In this document: one piece after another, positions 1-16,587 of the stretch
How the letters are laid out: each line of letters starts with the position of its first letter
How positions within the stretch are numbered: position 1 is the first letter of the stretch
NCBI GenBank assembly: GCA_964006375.1
Contig: OZ023266.1
Coordinates: 67,361,403 to 67,425,402, forward strand
Direction: 5' to 3'
Origin: Tillus elongatus
Lineage: Eukaryota; Arthropoda; Insecta; Coleoptera; Cleridae
DNA: 64,000 bases
Position numbers and translations under genes: made by a program
The notes under the pieces: model-generated
What the model was told of the DNA's origin: nothing
Seen by the model: only the letters and a program-made list of their open reading frames with translations
Database searches by the model: none

Positions 1-298
1 TATTATTATTATTTCTGGGAGGCCATCGCGTTAACTATATGTCGTAATCGGTTTCCTTATTTATTAATTTAACAATACCAAAAAGCCAAGCCTTCAATGT
101 AGATCCTTTGTCGATAGTTGCGCTTCGCTATGATGATAATAATAATTATCGTTATAATAATGTGGAACATCGAACTTAAAAATTAGAAGTACGTCGATCG
201 TAATAAATGCATCAGTTGTTTAATTTAGTTCTTAAAAACAGCAACCATGCGTGGCTTTATTATGGTTCATAAAATATCAAGGACTATTTCATCTTTTT
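1..298. other. Unassigned AT-rich spacer with short (TAT)n
   Basis: The first 14 bases are a TAT-type simple repeat that continues beyond the window. The rest is AT-rich sequence with no coding signal that I can recognise. It ends where the first HINE-like element begins. Confidence 0.5.
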
Positions 299-1658
<1,360 letters not shown>

Positions 1659-2320
1659 TTATATTTATCGTTGGTCGAAGATATCTTGATCGTCTGCAAT
1701 TTTACTGCCTACAATAGAAGCAGCAGACAGTAGTTTCATTATTTAATAATTGCCTAATTGGCCAGTTGGAGACATATTTGTAGTAATTTTCTAATAGGAT
1801 AAATTAGTAATTAGAACAACACAAAAATGTCAATGTGGATTTGAAATTATATTCCATTAAACTATTAAATCGCAAGACTGCGGAATGGACCACTAGACAA
1901 TTTTATATGCTTAACAGGCTACGTTCACATATGCTTAATCATTTAGTATTATTACAAGATAATACATATTTCAAATAGTTGATGACCTAGTACATCTTTA
2001 TTTTTATCGTTAATCAAAAATTACTTCATCGTCTACAATTTTACTGTGGAAAATAATCGCACTGTGTTTTATAAATTAATAAGTTTAAGTGGCCCATTTA
2101 ACATGTTTATTATCATTTTATAATAATAATTCGATATACGAGGATACATTGAAAAGCACTTAGCGTAAACCCTTTAAAAAAAACTATCTTGGTCTTCAAA
2201 CCACTCAAAGGCTCATATGACTTCCCTGTTTGTCGAAAATCGTTTACATTTCAAAATTTTTTGTGAGCCTTGTGAATAAATAATAATCTAAGTTTGCCGG
2301 GCCCCAACAGCCGCCATGTA
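1659..2320. other. Unassigned AT-rich spacer with one imperfect direct repeat
   Basis: No coding signal. A motif reading roughly tttatcgttggtcgaag..tcgtctgcaattttactg near 1665-1710 recurs in diverged form near 2000-2046, about 336 bp apart. I cannot assign it to a family. Confidence 0.4.
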
Positions 2321-2335
2321 GGTGTTGCTGGATCT

Positions 2336-2337
2336 GC

Positions 2338-2368
<31 letters not shown>

Positions 2369-2370
2369 AC
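2336..2370. repeat. Poly-C / (CA)n simple repeat
   Basis: A run of about 17 C residues passes directly into (CA)n. It lies immediately upstream of the LINE remnant. Confidence 0.85.
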
Positions 2371-2374
2371 TTAG

Positions 2375-3615
2375 TTATTATGGGGGAGGCCAGTCTAGGA
2401 CTATATACAGACTAGCCTGCAATGGTAGACTGAAGATTAACCCAGGCTTCAGGTGCTACTGGAAACTTCAGGAGATCGTGAAGCAGCCGATGCTTGAAAT
2501 GATGTCAGACTTCGCGAGCCCGCGAATCTGCAGTGAAAACAGCTTTACAGTGGAAATCCCTGACCGCGAGGCATGGCGGGAGGAGACGCCGGGCATGCCA
2601 CGGGCCGCGCTCGTCTAGTTCACGGATGGATCCGGCGGGGAGCGTGGGACGACGTCAGGTGTTTATTCGGAAGGGCCGAGGGTAAGTCATAGAGTATTTC
2701 CCTCGGAGCCCATGCAACGGTCTTTCAGGCCCAAATGTACGCCATCCTGCACTGTGTGCGGGAACACAAGAGGATGAGCTACACCCACAAGCGGATCCTC
2801 ATAGCCACAGACAGCCAGGCAGCCCTTAAGGCCCTAAGTAGCCCACGGGTAAATTCCAGGCTGGTGAGTGAGTACCGAGACAAGACGAGCGACATGGCTG
2901 GGCAGAATGAGGTCACCCTCATCTGGGTGCCGGGTCACTTGGTGGTCAAAGGCAATGAAGAAGCTGGCAGTTTCGCGAAGATAGGGTCAGCAGAACCATT
3001 TATGGGACCAGCACCGGCTCTGGGCGTGACAAAGAGCACGGCCAGGTGAGCCATTAAGTCCTGGGTCAGAAACGAGGTGTACTGGGCAGACTGTCCAGGG
3101 CTCAGACATGGGAAGTCAGTAATTGACGAACCCAGTTCAAAGAGAGCTGTGGAGGTGCTAAATTTTAGCAGAGGACAGCTCAGAAACATAACAGGTCTCT
3201 TGACGGGACACATGGCCGTTAAGAAACTCCTGTCTAAAATGGGGCGGTTCGAGGGGGACCTCGCATGCACACTCTGCGGCGAGGGGGAGGAATCAGCCCA
3301 GCACATCTTGTGCGAGTGTAAAGCTCTGGACCGCAAAAGACAACAAAACTTCACCATTCCGATCGCTGTGCAGACTAGTTCAAGGCACAGTGATTTTGAA
3401 ATGGGTGGGGTAAAAAGACTAAGGGCATGCACAATAAACCAAAGGCTGCAGTGCTTTCGGGCGGCGAAATCACGGACGAGCCCTGAGGGAGGAAAAAAAA
3501 GTGTGCCGGATCGGAAGAAGAGGGCGGTCCATAATGATGTTTACGATTTTTTTTACAGACTCGACATCTTGTGCAGCGAATACACAGTCCCAGGTTGTCA
3601 GAGTCATTAGCCTTG
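2375..3615 (+). pseudogene. Non-LTR retrotransposon (I-clade-like) 3' end: RNase H and C-terminal Cys/His domain
   Basis: Broken 3' part of a LINE ORF2. A TDGS-type RNase H opening is visible right after an in-frame stop at 2616-2618. A frame change follows, then ATDSQAAL (about 2806) and WVPGHLVVKGNEEA (about 2927), which match the later conserved Asp/His-containing RNase H motifs. Another stop lies at about 3046. Downstream the reading resumes with a TGHMAVKKLLSKMG segment and a Cys-rich stretch (CTLCGEGEE..H..C) typical of the C-terminal tail of I-group LINEs. RNase H would remove RNA from the cDNA hybrid during target-primed reverse transcription. The RT and endonuclease are absent (5' truncation). 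GC content is clearly higher than in the surroundings. Clade placement rests on the RNase H plus this tail and is moderate. Confidence 0.8.
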
Positions 3616-3762
3616 AAACTGTAGGTGGTCCGTATTATTATCCAATATATTTCTGTTTTTGAAACCTAAAGGTTATTATCTATTACCTGCTGCAAGCCAG
3701 TTGTAAAATGTTCAAAGATACCTGTTTATATAACTAGCGGTATCAAGTTATCCAGGAGAGAT
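3616..3762. other. Unassigned spacer
   Basis: Short AT-rich spacer between the LINE remnant and the mariner-like element. Nothing recognised. Confidence 0.4.
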
Positions 3763-4010
3763 ATACAGTGTGGGAAAGCCAAATAAATAAATTCAGTATC
3801 TCAATTATTGTGCATGTTTATAAAAAAAACTGAAGCACGTCAATTTTAAACTGAAAATGACGTCCTGCAACGTGAGAACTTCACCCCTACATTCAGCCCC
3901 ATTCGAGTGGCAGTTTCAACCCCCAACTTTTTAAGGAGGAAGTAGAGGCTTGTGATGCCTCATGTGATCTGTTCATTCTCTATTCAAAAATCCCATGTTT
4001 TTCAAATGTA
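3763..4010 (+). repeat. Left long terminal inverted repeat of a mariner-like element
   Basis: Begins tacagtgtggg, with ataaattcagtatctcaatt soon after. It matches, in inverted form, the block at about 6555-6775, including the landmarks taaattcagt, tgcaacgt, aaggaggaagtag/ataggaagtag, cttgtgat and attctctattcaaaaa. The same TIR also occurs at 51,868-52,112. By eye about 240 bp are alignable. Both ends are diverged, so the element is old. Confidence 0.7.
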
Positions 4011-4315
4011 TTACAAGAATTAATAATAAAAAAAAGAAATTAACCTGGTTGACAAACTTCGCTAAAATACACTGAAAAATTTATAACTAATCGCGTTTTA
4101 CTCTTGATAATGCAAAAGCAGGCAAAAATAATTTCAGTGTCTTTTTTGGACGGTGCCAATTGAAAAGAAGACATAAAGAGTTATCAACATTCTTCATAGT
4201 TGGCAATGTTACTTTGTTTAAAATGCCTTAGCAGCTAGCTGTGTGAATGTAACCGAATAACAATAGCTGTCAGTAATTAACTGCAATTCAGAAACATCAT
4301 TTCTTTATCAGAAAT

Positions 4316-4914
4316 GCATAAAATAATACAGATGATTGGTTACGGAGATAAAACACGATCACAAGTTGAAGTTGCTATTGTCTATTAAAAAAATCCGACC
4401 AAACATTCCGACTTGCTGCCTATATTCCAAAGGACAACCGGTGAAATTGAAAAGCAATTTCGCTAGCTTGGGCCTATAAGGTAGATACAAAAAAACCTTC
4501 TAATCCGCTGACTAATGATACCAAATTGGATTTGACGCTTAAGCTTGAAGAACACGCACAAACTTTGAGTCCGCAAGCAGCCATAACATTGCATACCTAC
4601 AAATTGATACAAACTCAGGAGCTCAGGAACACGATTTTGATAGAAGAACCTCTTTTTGCGAACAAATAATGGAGATGTTACATAAGAATGTTATCCAACT
4701 AGAATATGTTTTATTTTCTAACTAATGCAGTTTGCACTTCAGGGCCTTGCTCATCGGCGAAATTGTCGCTACTGGAGAGAAGAACATACGCAATGCCTTG
4801 AGAGGGTTAATGTGAGGACAGGAATAGTTGGAAACCATGCCATTGCTCCCTTTTGATTGCTATTTGAATGAGGGTAATTATTTAGCACTGCTTCAAAATA
4901 ATGTCGTGCCAACT
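4316..4914 (+). pseudogene. Tc1/mariner-like transposase, 5' and central parts, degraded
   Basis: Begins with a helix-turn-helix-type N-terminus (IGYGDKTRSQVEV) resembling the DUF4817-like DNA-binding head of insect mariner-type transposases. Several stops and frame changes follow. The catalytic-core region is readable at about 4738-4914 as GLAHRRNCRYWREEHTQ..GIVGNH and then LNEGNYLALLQNNVVPT. The reading ends abruptly at CCAACT (4909-4914) and resumes after CCAACT at 6046-6051. This indicates a later insertion of about 1.13 kb. Not functional. Confidence 0.75.
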
Positions 4915-5072
4915 GGGGCAAGAAGAGCTTGTTCTCTTTTCCCACTGAGTTGCAGGTGAATTGATCCCACTCTCGCTAATTAAATGGCTTCGTTAATTAG
5001 CGCTTGAAGGTGTTGAAGTGTGGACTGTTATTTCAACACTGATTTCCAGGACATTCCAAAATAATAGATTTG

Positions 5073-5144
<72 letters not shown>

Positions 5145-6045
5145 GTGTGTGTGTGTGTGTGTTGCACTGACATTATTTACAATTTACACATTAACTATTG
5201 TTCACAATTTGAGGTTTTACACTTGGTGGACGAATTACTCAGAATATTCACAAGTTTATTAGCTACTTGCATCTTGCATTTACTTAAATGCGCGTGTAAT
5301 GGAAGTTTAGCGCGTATTCGTTCCTAATTTATCAAAAACAGAATATTTGAGGTATCGCTGCAATTGGCACGTAGGAAACACACGAGCGGTATTCGAGATA
5401 CTTAAAGTTGAACACAATGCCGCTGTTTGAGATCATTTAGGTTGAACACGCGAGCGGTGTTGGATATACTTTAAGTTACACACACGAGCGGTGTCTAACT
5501 TGGAAGATTCGGAGCTTAGAGCGAGGTCATAAGGAACTAAGAAAATGAAGATCCATTAGAGAATTTAATAACGCTTTGCAAGAAGTTTGCTTTTATGGAG
5601 CTTCCAGATGGCGCTTACCAACAGAAAGTTGACGTAGTGTCGCTATTTGCAGCAAGGCCAACCGGTTAAAATATTAAGAAATATTTATTGACGTATCGTA
5701 GATGCAGGAACATCCCATTCTTGAAAGATATTAGGAAATATGTAAACTATAACTAAAGTTATTTAACTAAAGAAAAGAACCTACCAATAAATATTTAGAA
5801 TAGTTCTATGGCAGTAATCAGGCGTAAAATAAATACAAATGTTCTAAGAGTAACTTTTATTATCGATGTAAAAGCGATTAGCGAATAGGGAACTAACAAT
5901 TCCACTGATATTTAAAGAATAAAAGAAACCCGAAAATTTAAAAGGTGGGGAAGTTATGAAAGGGGTAAGTCCAGGTAGGAGATTAATAATAAGTGCAATA
6001 GCGGGGAATAGAAGGCAAGGCCGTACCATTTGTGTTCCTCCAACA
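4915..6045. mobile_element. Insertion into the mariner-like transposase, related to the LTR-like repeat at 22.5-23.3 kb
   Basis: The block interrupts the transposase between two CCAACT hexamers, a possible 6-bp target duplication. Its first ~650 bp are related, in opposite orientation, to 22,480-23,290. Shared landmarks are agagcttgttctcttt, ggtg(g/a)attgatcccac, ctaattagcg, gttttacactt, attagctacttgc and the acgagcggt motifs. It contains (TA)n followed by (TG)n at about 5074-5162. The distal part (about 5560-6045) has no visible counterpart. It may be an LTR or a composite. Orientation and termini are uncertain. Confidence 0.5.
5074..5162. repeat. (TA)n-(TG)n microsatellite
   Basis: Uninterrupted TA dinucleotides pass into TG dinucleotides. 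It sits inside the insertion described at 4915-6045. Confidence 0.95.
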
Positions 6046-6350
6046 CCAACTTTGGCAAACTTATATCCTGATCGAGCAAACCCACAAGTTCAAGGGAAAG
6101 TGCCATGCTTCCAGCAGGATGGAGCACCAGAACATTACCCAACCAATTTCCGGCAGTACCTCGGTGGATAGGGAGGCAACGATCGTTAGAATTGCCAGCA
6201 CAATCACCAGATCTTACGCTATTAGAGTTCTTCTTGTGTGATACGCGAAAAATATGGTATATAAAACTCGACCACGCGATTGAACTCACTTAAAAAGAAA
6301 AATAACGATTGCGATTAGGTCGATCCCGCCTCAGATATTGATTAGCGTTA
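6046..6350 (+). pseudogene. Tc1/mariner-like transposase, C-terminal half, degraded
   Basis: Continuation of the transposase after the insertion: LANLYPDRANPQVQG, then the FQQDGAP..HY motif that carries the second catalytic Asp of the DDE/D triad, then RQYL and, in another frame, WIGRQRS. At least two frame changes and stops are present. Together with 3763-4914 and the right TIR this is one mariner-like element of about 3 kb, of which about 1.9 kb is its own sequence. Confidence 0.75.
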
Positions 6351-6554
6351 GAAGACATATTTATTTACGATTAGAATGCTGCCAAGACGTTTAAGGCATG
6401 CATTTTGAACACGTCCTACATTAATATTGATTTGTTATTTATTTCTTCTCATTATCAAGAATAAAAAGCGATTAGTTGTTGATTTTTTAATGTGTTGTAG
6501 TTCGTCAATGAGATGAAATTGTTTACTCTTTATTGTTAATTTTGCAATAAATTT

Positions 6555-6775
6555 AAAAACAGTAGCATTTTTGAATAGGGAATGAAGATGTCTTTCAAGT
6601 GATGTATCACAAGACCCTACTTCCTATTTAAAAATATGGACGTTGCAACTGTCACCGAAGGGGGTTTAATTTTATGTCATTTTCTAATCTGAAATTGTCT
6701 TGTTTCGGGACTTTTTATAAATATGCACTATAAATGACACTGAATTTATCCCATTTGGTTGTTCCAGACGGGATA
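6555..6775 (-). repeat. Right long terminal inverted repeat of the mariner-like element
   Basis: Reverse complement of the left TIR. In plus orientation it reads atttttgaatagggaatgaa..cttcctattt..gttgcaactgtcaccgaaggggg..gaatttatcccatttgg. The outermost bases have drifted, so an exact target duplication cannot be read. Confidence 0.65.
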
Positions 6776-7529
6776 ATTATGATAAGAGACTATACAATGG
6801 GACATGACCTTAAATATAAAAAGATGAAAACTGCTACTAGGAACCACATATAGAACTATTAAGAATCATAAAATGAAATGATCCTTAAAATGCACAAGAA
6901 TACAAGAAATACACAATACAATAAAATCGCATTTCTCTCGCCACATTTCCCACGTCTTAAACGCCGGTTAGCATAACTTATTAGATTTATAGTTAAACAG
7001 TTCTGGTACAAGTAGACAACTACGAAACAGTTTAAAATCTCGTGCAGACAAAGTGAATATTTTCAGCATCATTAACTGCAGACGAAAACAAAAAATATCA
7101 AAGCTTCAAAGAATACGGATAAAAAGTTGCATAACTGACATCAATTGCCTGCAGAATATTTTTAATGTGTGATTACGAAAAAGTCGTTAACATCAACTAG
7201 GAACACGCAATGATTTTGGTTAGCTGTAAGCTCATGATAGGTCAAAAACACCAAAGATCATTGTCAAACATGAGGTGTATCTAACGCCAACACGAAAATT
7301 ATAAGTATAGTATTACTTATATGTCTACAAGCGGATTTATGAGTGTTATTAAAGTAATAAAATACAGCTCTAAGGTTGTTTATACAATATGTTACCTTTA
7401 TAAAATAGATAGCTTCAGAAACTTATAGATTCATAGAATGAGATTCTTACGAACAATACCCTAAAATTTTACCATTTTAATCATTTTACGCTAAGTAAAA
7501 TATATGTGAATGACAAAGTAGATCTAAAG
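6776..7529. other. Unassigned AT-rich region
   Basis: About 750 bp without coding potential, simple repeats or recognisable repeat ends. Confidence 0.4.
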
Positions 7530-7531
7530 AA

Positions 7532-7990
7532 ATGGGTTACTTCTGGTATTCGATTGTTGAGCTCCAATTTCGGTTGAAAGGCATATCAGCAGAAACTACT
7601 CAAGCATATAGAACTGTTAAAGCGGAATACAGGAAGATGGTTAGTAACGATGAAAAGAGATTCTGTGAGGATAATATATTTTATTCCGACAATACTCGAT
7701 CAGCATGGCGTATTATCAATAAGTGGGGTGGGAAACCAAGATATAAGGTAAATATGTAATATTCAGACTAATGATAGTTGATGTTATTAATTATCCAAAT
7801 AAGATTGCAAACTTAGTCAGTAAATATGCTATAGCTGTTCCAAAATAGTAGATGAGATTCCGAAAAATGTAGTATTGTTAACATATAGTAAAAATATAAT
7901 CAAGTTTCTATTCCCCTGCGATGAGGGTAAATTTCATACTATTGATGCGTTTACTTATGAGGAAGATATCCCCTGATTACTGATAAACTA
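7532..7990 (+). pseudogene. LINE ORF2 fragment (linker between endonuclease and RT)
   Basis: A 75-residue open stretch with the pattern YRTVKAEYRKMVS..KRFCEDN..SDN..SAWRIINKW resembles the linker just before the RT domain in Jockey/CR1-type LINEs. A frame change at about 7760 leads to VINYPNKIANLVSKYAI, which fits the next part of the same linker. The RT itself is missing. The assignment rests on pattern only. Confidence 0.5.
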
Positions 7991-8067
7991 AAAGTGTCAA
8001 AATTCATAACATCATTAGAAGCAACAGGTTAGTAGGAGCTTAAAACGTCCTTGTATCCAGACAGACA

Positions 8068-8530
8068 CGTTGGTAAATTTTATGCCCAACTTAAGACAAA
8101 GTACAAACCTACCACCCACCGTCGAAAGGTTTCAATTTAATCATCTTAAGCAAAGCACTAATGAAGATTTGAAGTCCTTTATCAATTCTTTAAAAGTTAT
8201 GGCAAAGTGCTGTAATAAAAAAAATCTGGAAAAGGCGTTGAGAGGCGAGCGGGTATGTAGAATATGCGACTCACATATTCAAAGATTGTTATGAAAACTC
8301 GAAACCTTGTCATTTCAAAAGGCATGTGATATTGTTTTTATTGAGGTAGCAGATAATCCGAGCCAGATGTGCAAGGCACATCAGAAGTAGTGTCAAAGCT
8401 TGAGAAAAGGCCGTCAAGGGATTAGTTTTTAAGTCCTGCTTTAGGTGCACAATCAAATATGATGCAAAGAAGGATTGGGTATGTTACAAGTGCTGGCTGA
8501 AAGACCATATCGGTAAGGCTCATTAACAAT
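8068..8530 (+). pseudogene. LTR-retrotransposon gag-like remnant with zinc knuckle
   Basis: A 74-residue open stretch (FMPNLRQSTNLPPTVERFQF, then a segment resembling C..LEKALR..VC.I.D.HIQRLL) has the layout of Gypsy-type gag capsid regions. Further on (about 8427-8525) another frame reads CYKCWLKDHIGKAH, a CCHC-like zinc knuckle whose last Cys is replaced by His. No protease or RT follows in place. It is a degenerate internal fragment, possibly unrelated to the Gypsy copy at 60 kb. Confidence 0.55.
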
Positions 8531-9092
8531 CATGGAAGTCTGCCAAGCCAGGACCGACAGTGAAGCAAGTCAAGGAAGGAGCAGTAATCCTCAGACGCGA
8601 ATTTGTTGGAATTGGGACCCTTTTTTATGGAAAAGGAAGTATATGTTAAGAGATGCAATATTCTAACAGGGTTGGTAGAATATTGTGTTTATTTTTTAAA
8701 GTGTCGAAGGTCTCAGAGAGAGGTATATTAGGGAATATGAGAACGATGTCGAAGCTAACAAGAGCGTCGATTTGAAAAATGGTGATGTTTTAAAGAAGAT
8801 CAACCAATAACGACCCAGGTACGCCTCACTATAAATAACACAACACCATCAAGCAGTAGTCAGATAGCACTCGGGTCTGGGGTAAACCAAGCTGAGACCT
8901 TAAGCGACGATACTCAGTGAGCTTTTGATAGCAGGCAGATTGAGGTCCCCCATGTCGAACCAAACAACCCAATATATCCTCATCCTCCGCTCTAATGGGT
9001 AGGCAGATTGAGACCTTAGACTTCCTTTTTTTTATATTTCCTTAACCCCTTGAAAATGGCTACAAAACAGGAGCCGAAACGGCGAGTTCCTA
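8531..9092. other. Unassigned region with short direct repeats
   Basis: No clear coding signal. Phrases like gctgagacctta / gattgagacctta and gcaggcagattgagg / gtaggcagattgag recur between about 8890 and 9020, which suggests a small local duplication. Confidence 0.4.
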
Positions 9093-9206
9093 CAAATTCT
9101 GGACACGATTCAACCCGAGAACCAAGTATTACTTACATAGGGTCCGGCGAATCTAGTGTCGGTGGTTGACCATAGTCTCGGAAATATATCGATGCTAAAG
9201 AAACAA
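9093..9206 (+). mobile_element. Degraded SINE tail
   Basis: The stretch ggttgaccatagtctcggaa..gctaaagaaacaaaac matches the 3' tail of the SINEs at 19,654 and 35,095 (ggccatag..cggaaat..cgttaaagaaacaaaac). The tRNA-like head is missing. Confidence 0.5.
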
Positions 9207-10386
9207 AACTACAGTAAATACACTAATAAATATTTCATGTTTTGCCTGAGCAAGGAGTTATGAAGTCATTCTTATAATGTTATAAACCATGGGGCGGAAA
9301 GCCGCACTTTAAAAAAACATGCCAAAATAAAAGCTTTTGAAATGTAGACATAAAAAAATGATTCATGAAAATGCGAATAAAAGTATATTAAAAACGGTGA
9401 AAGTCATTAAAGAGAAAGAATGCAAATTTTGTCAGACATATTCTGAAAAATAATAACTAAGGTATAGATAAATATTGCTTTTTTTTTGTTAGAAAAACTG
9501 GTTTAATTGGTCGTGCTATATTAGCAAAGTTTCTTTTATGGGAATCTGTTTATACGTAAAACAAACCGAAGCAATCGTGCTCAAACGAAACGTTTCGGAA
9601 ACAAAAGGACTTGTTTTTTGCATAAGAAAACAAAAGAATGCAGTATCAAAACAATCCTCCCTCTGTATATATACCTCTTATCTGAGTGCTTTTTCAACAC
9701 TTGAAGCTGCTACGTACAGCCATTATACCCGAATCGAGCTATTTAGACCATATTCTCCTCTAAACTTCTGTTTACTCTACACTTGGATGTAAATGTCACC
9801 GCATTAGAAATTAAAAGGTCGCTTGTGAACGAAACAAGTGAAATGCATTTGGTTTCATTCTTAGTCTATTTAACCTCTTACAAAACAATATTTAGACTTA
9901 TTGTGTTTGTCAATAAATTTTACTTTCAAATAAATGTAATTAGTTACTTCGTCTTAAAAAATGATGCCATAAGTCATAAAATATTTTATTTGCATAAAAA
10001 AGATAATGTTTGCCCATTTTATGAGTCACAGTTGTTTGAGTATTTATTTTTCCATTCTAATAAGAGTAAATGCATTCAAATTAATTATTTTTTAGCGAAT
10101 TTTCGCAAGAAAGAATGTCTTTTGGCAGGCAATAGCACAACTTTCGAGTTTCACAATTAAGTTAAGCAGAGCTGGAACTAGTAACACAATTGCCCATACC
10201 AAAGTCCAGTAATGGAGAATGTGAATCCTAATATAAAATGTCTCTCTAACAAATCGAAATAATCGTTAGCAACGTAAGAGTCTCAGCACCCTAACTCAAT
10301 ATTGCATTGGCGAAATGCGGAAAACGGTTTGTGTGACGTCAAAGCAACAAACTGTGAAACTAATGCGTTAGTGGATTAGTATTTGT
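9207..10386. other. Unassigned AT-rich region
   Basis: Two overlapping small open frames (9538-9792 and 9783-10160) have no recognisable domain and a composition like random AT-rich DNA. I do not call genes here. Confidence 0.4.
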
Positions 10387-11790
<1,404 letters not shown>

Positions 11791-11841
11791 AGGAAGTCGA
11801 GAAAATATGTAATATGGCCTTCATCAGAAATAAGAAAGTAT

Positions 11842-12329
11842 GAACGCAGCAAGTTCGTTATGGTAGCGAATTTTCATAAGCATATTTCAAATCATGAAAA
11901 ATAACAAAATAATCAGTTCCAAAAAAAAACCATTTGTTTTGACAAAAAATATTTTGTCGGGTTATGAGCAACAAATATCTTACCAGTGTGTTTAACAAGG
12001 TCTTGAGTTTATGTTTCAACAGCAATTGTTCTTCATGTGACTAATATTTGCGGAAAATTTATTTGAAATAGACCTTTTCTGCGATGTTTTGGCAGGAGCT
12101 TGAATTATAGTGCTTGTGATTTATACTGGATTTATTGGTAATAACAACTCTTCACCGTTGTTCGTTGTAAAACTTCACACTTGACGTTAATTTTGCAGGT
12201 ATATGACGTTAGATTTTTGTTTCCTTTTATAATTTTAGCTGTCAATTTAATATGAAAATTAGACACTAAGCAGCTGCATCGTCTCTTGCATCTAAAATAT
12301 GACTCCCCTTTCACGAAAATTTAGCTTTA
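11842..12329. mobile_element. HINE-like remnant (mixed orientation)
   Basis: A minus-strand 3' terminus (gaacgcagcaagttcgttatgg) at 11,842 is followed by diverged plus-strand core (gtcttgagtttatgtttcaacagcaattgttcttc; gaaatagaccttttctgcg). The two orientations imply a rearranged or chimeric copy. Confidence 0.5.
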
Positions 12330-13200
<871 letters not shown>

Positions 13201-13470
13201 TAAAGCCTAAAACAATTGCCATTGCTGCCTATACAAAATTGTTCTCTGCGCTGATTAGTCTTTTGATAAGTCACTTGCCTTACACTTTAACACTTCCTAT
13301 AGTTATTTATAAAAAAAAACAACTGTCTGTCTGACATGGCTCACCACTGAATACAGATTTCAATCTTACACTAAAAGTCAGATCTTTATCTATAACTTAA
13401 TATTTTTCATTTGACCTGAAGGTTATATCTTTATAATTAACTTAATATTTTTATTCATTAACAAGTTGAT
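13201..13470. other. Unassigned spacer
   Basis: AT-rich, with a small internal repeat (cttaatatttttcattt / cttaatatttttattca). Nothing else seen. Confidence 0.4.
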
Positions 13471-13479
13471 ATAAAAATT

Positions 13480-14075
<596 letters not shown>

Positions 14076-14399
14076 TACAGAAATTGCCTTCCGTAATTCG
14101 ACATTTATTATTATTTACCAATATATCAGAAAAATCTTACAAAAAATGAGTTCTACGGAAACACTAAAAACATTTGTGTGAAAACTTTTCAAATTCAGCC
14201 ACTATTTGAAAGTGACTGTATAGGGCAGCTCGATTTTTTCGACGAGTAATACAAACAAAAAGCTCTCTGAATGCGTCATTTCCATGGGGCTCCGCTATGT
14301 ATTGGTAAAAACGCCGTATCACAATTGGTGTTATGTGTTTGTGATGTGTGCCAAAAACGTGAAAAGTTGCAAAACAATTGAAATAGCTCAAAAACGATG

Positions 14400-14741
14400 A
14401 ACGATATCAATTTTTTTACTTACAAACATGCATTGCAATTCGATGGATAATACAAAGATGCACAAACATAAGGGGTGTTCTTAAAAAAAAAGTGCATCAC
14501 CAGCGACTTATATGCCACCCTGTAATTGTCAAAATAGGTTTGTAAGTTGCAGCTCGAGACGCCCTATAATTAACGTATATAATTTTTTTTCATATCTTGT
14601 ATAATAACCGATATATTGAGCTTTACCGTAGAAATGCGTCAGCATGTATATGTGTAAACAGACAAAAACTTAAACTGACATCGTATATGGGTTTTGGAAA
14701 TTCTAGCTCGCGCTCATTTGAAGAAATCTTTTTAAAATTAC
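14400..14741 (-). mobile_element. HINE-like element, minus-strand segment, split by the next repeat
   Basis: Reverse complement of the inner part of copies 1 and 2 (acaaacatgcattgcaattcgatgg; gcgacttatatgccaccctg), ending in gaaactgac-type and gcgctcatttgaagaaatc blocks of the 5' end. It stops where the Penelope-type repeat begins. The 14,076-14,399 spacer before it holds nothing I recognise. Confidence 0.55.
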
Positions 14742-14892
14742 TAACTAAGTGAAGATTGGAACCAATGATGAGCACTGATAAGCACACTTGGAGAACCCAA
14801 ATCCTATTTAAAAAAAGTTATGACGCTAACTTGGTTGGTGAAACCATCGTCAAGTTTTTTTTAATGTGTTGGGTTCTCCAAGTGTGCTTATT
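14742..14892 (+). mobile_element. Penelope-type hammerhead repeat, copy 1 (degenerate)
   Basis: Flanked by inverted copies of aagcacacttggagaaccc (14,779 and 14,868). The centre (14,817-14,854) reads ATGACGCTAACTTGGTTGG, GAAACCATCGTC, a hammerhead-like core with damaged CUGAUGA. It recurs at 40,061, 41,142, 41,594, 44,750, 47,110 and 47,917. Confidence 0.6.
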
Positions 14893-14899
14893 ATAAAAG

Positions 14900-15616
14900 T
14901 CGCGAATTTTTCTATTAAAATTTGCTAAATTATAAACTATTAAACCATAAACTCTATAGCTGAAACTACTGCCAAAGCATCAGAAAGAGGGTCTATTTAA
15001 AATGGATTTTCCTAAAATATTTTAGTAAAATGAAGGACAGTGATGGTTGAAGCTGAAACTTAAGGCTTTGTAAAACACACTTATTACGGCATTTCTTCCA
15101 TATTTGTTTCAGATTTATTTCAGATTATTGTCTCAAAAACGCAAATTTTGACGTTTCAAATCGCGACTTTAAAGTTTTAAGGAGAAAAATTATAAAATTT
15201 TCAAAATATTTTTTTTGCTACTTCTTGACCTTTTTGCGTCAAGAAAACTTAATCTTTCTATGTAATATTCAATTGGTTTTGTTAATCACGCAAAATATCT
15301 TGTTCTTGTGCTTTCCTCTAATCACCAGTGGCACCCAAATGTTTTTCTTCAAATGCCTATAACTTTTTTTTAACTTGTAGATGTGAATTTCGGCGTGTAG
15401 CGTACCTTTGATAGTAGAAACGTATACGCCAAATTTGGTTCCCATAGCTCTGTTATTTTCGGAGATTCAAAAATTTTCAGAAAGGAAACCCAAAACTTTC
15501 CCGGAAAAATTGTCCCAATTTTTCTGGCTAACGAACTTATCCAAGCCACTTATAAAATAAAGACACGTACCAAATTTTATTAAAATCGTCCCATTATTTT
15601 TTGAGTTATCGGTACG

Positions 15617-15698
<82 letters not shown>
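14900..15698 (-). mobile_element. HINE-like element, minus strand, with terminal (TA)n
   Basis: Reads in reverse through the family core (ataaactctatagctgaaactactgcc; gaaggacagtgatggtt; ctggctaacgaacttatcc) to gagttatcggt, then (TA)n at about 15,617-15,695. The expected 5' block beyond the TA tract is missing: the next element's 3' end follows at once. The TA tract was therefore a breakpoint. Confidence 0.6.
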
Positions 15699-15701
<3 letters not shown>

Positions 15702-15724
15702 TGACATCAATGTCACAGCCATTG

Positions 15725-16587
<863 letters not shown>

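Noticed and set aside
2935..3432. A 165-residue minus-strand open frame
   Set aside because: Shadow of the RNase H-bearing LINE on the plus strand.
9538..10160. Two overlapping open frames in AT-rich DNA
   Set aside because: Composition (Phe/Tyr/Asn/Lys-rich) is what random AT-rich sequence yields. No domain seen.
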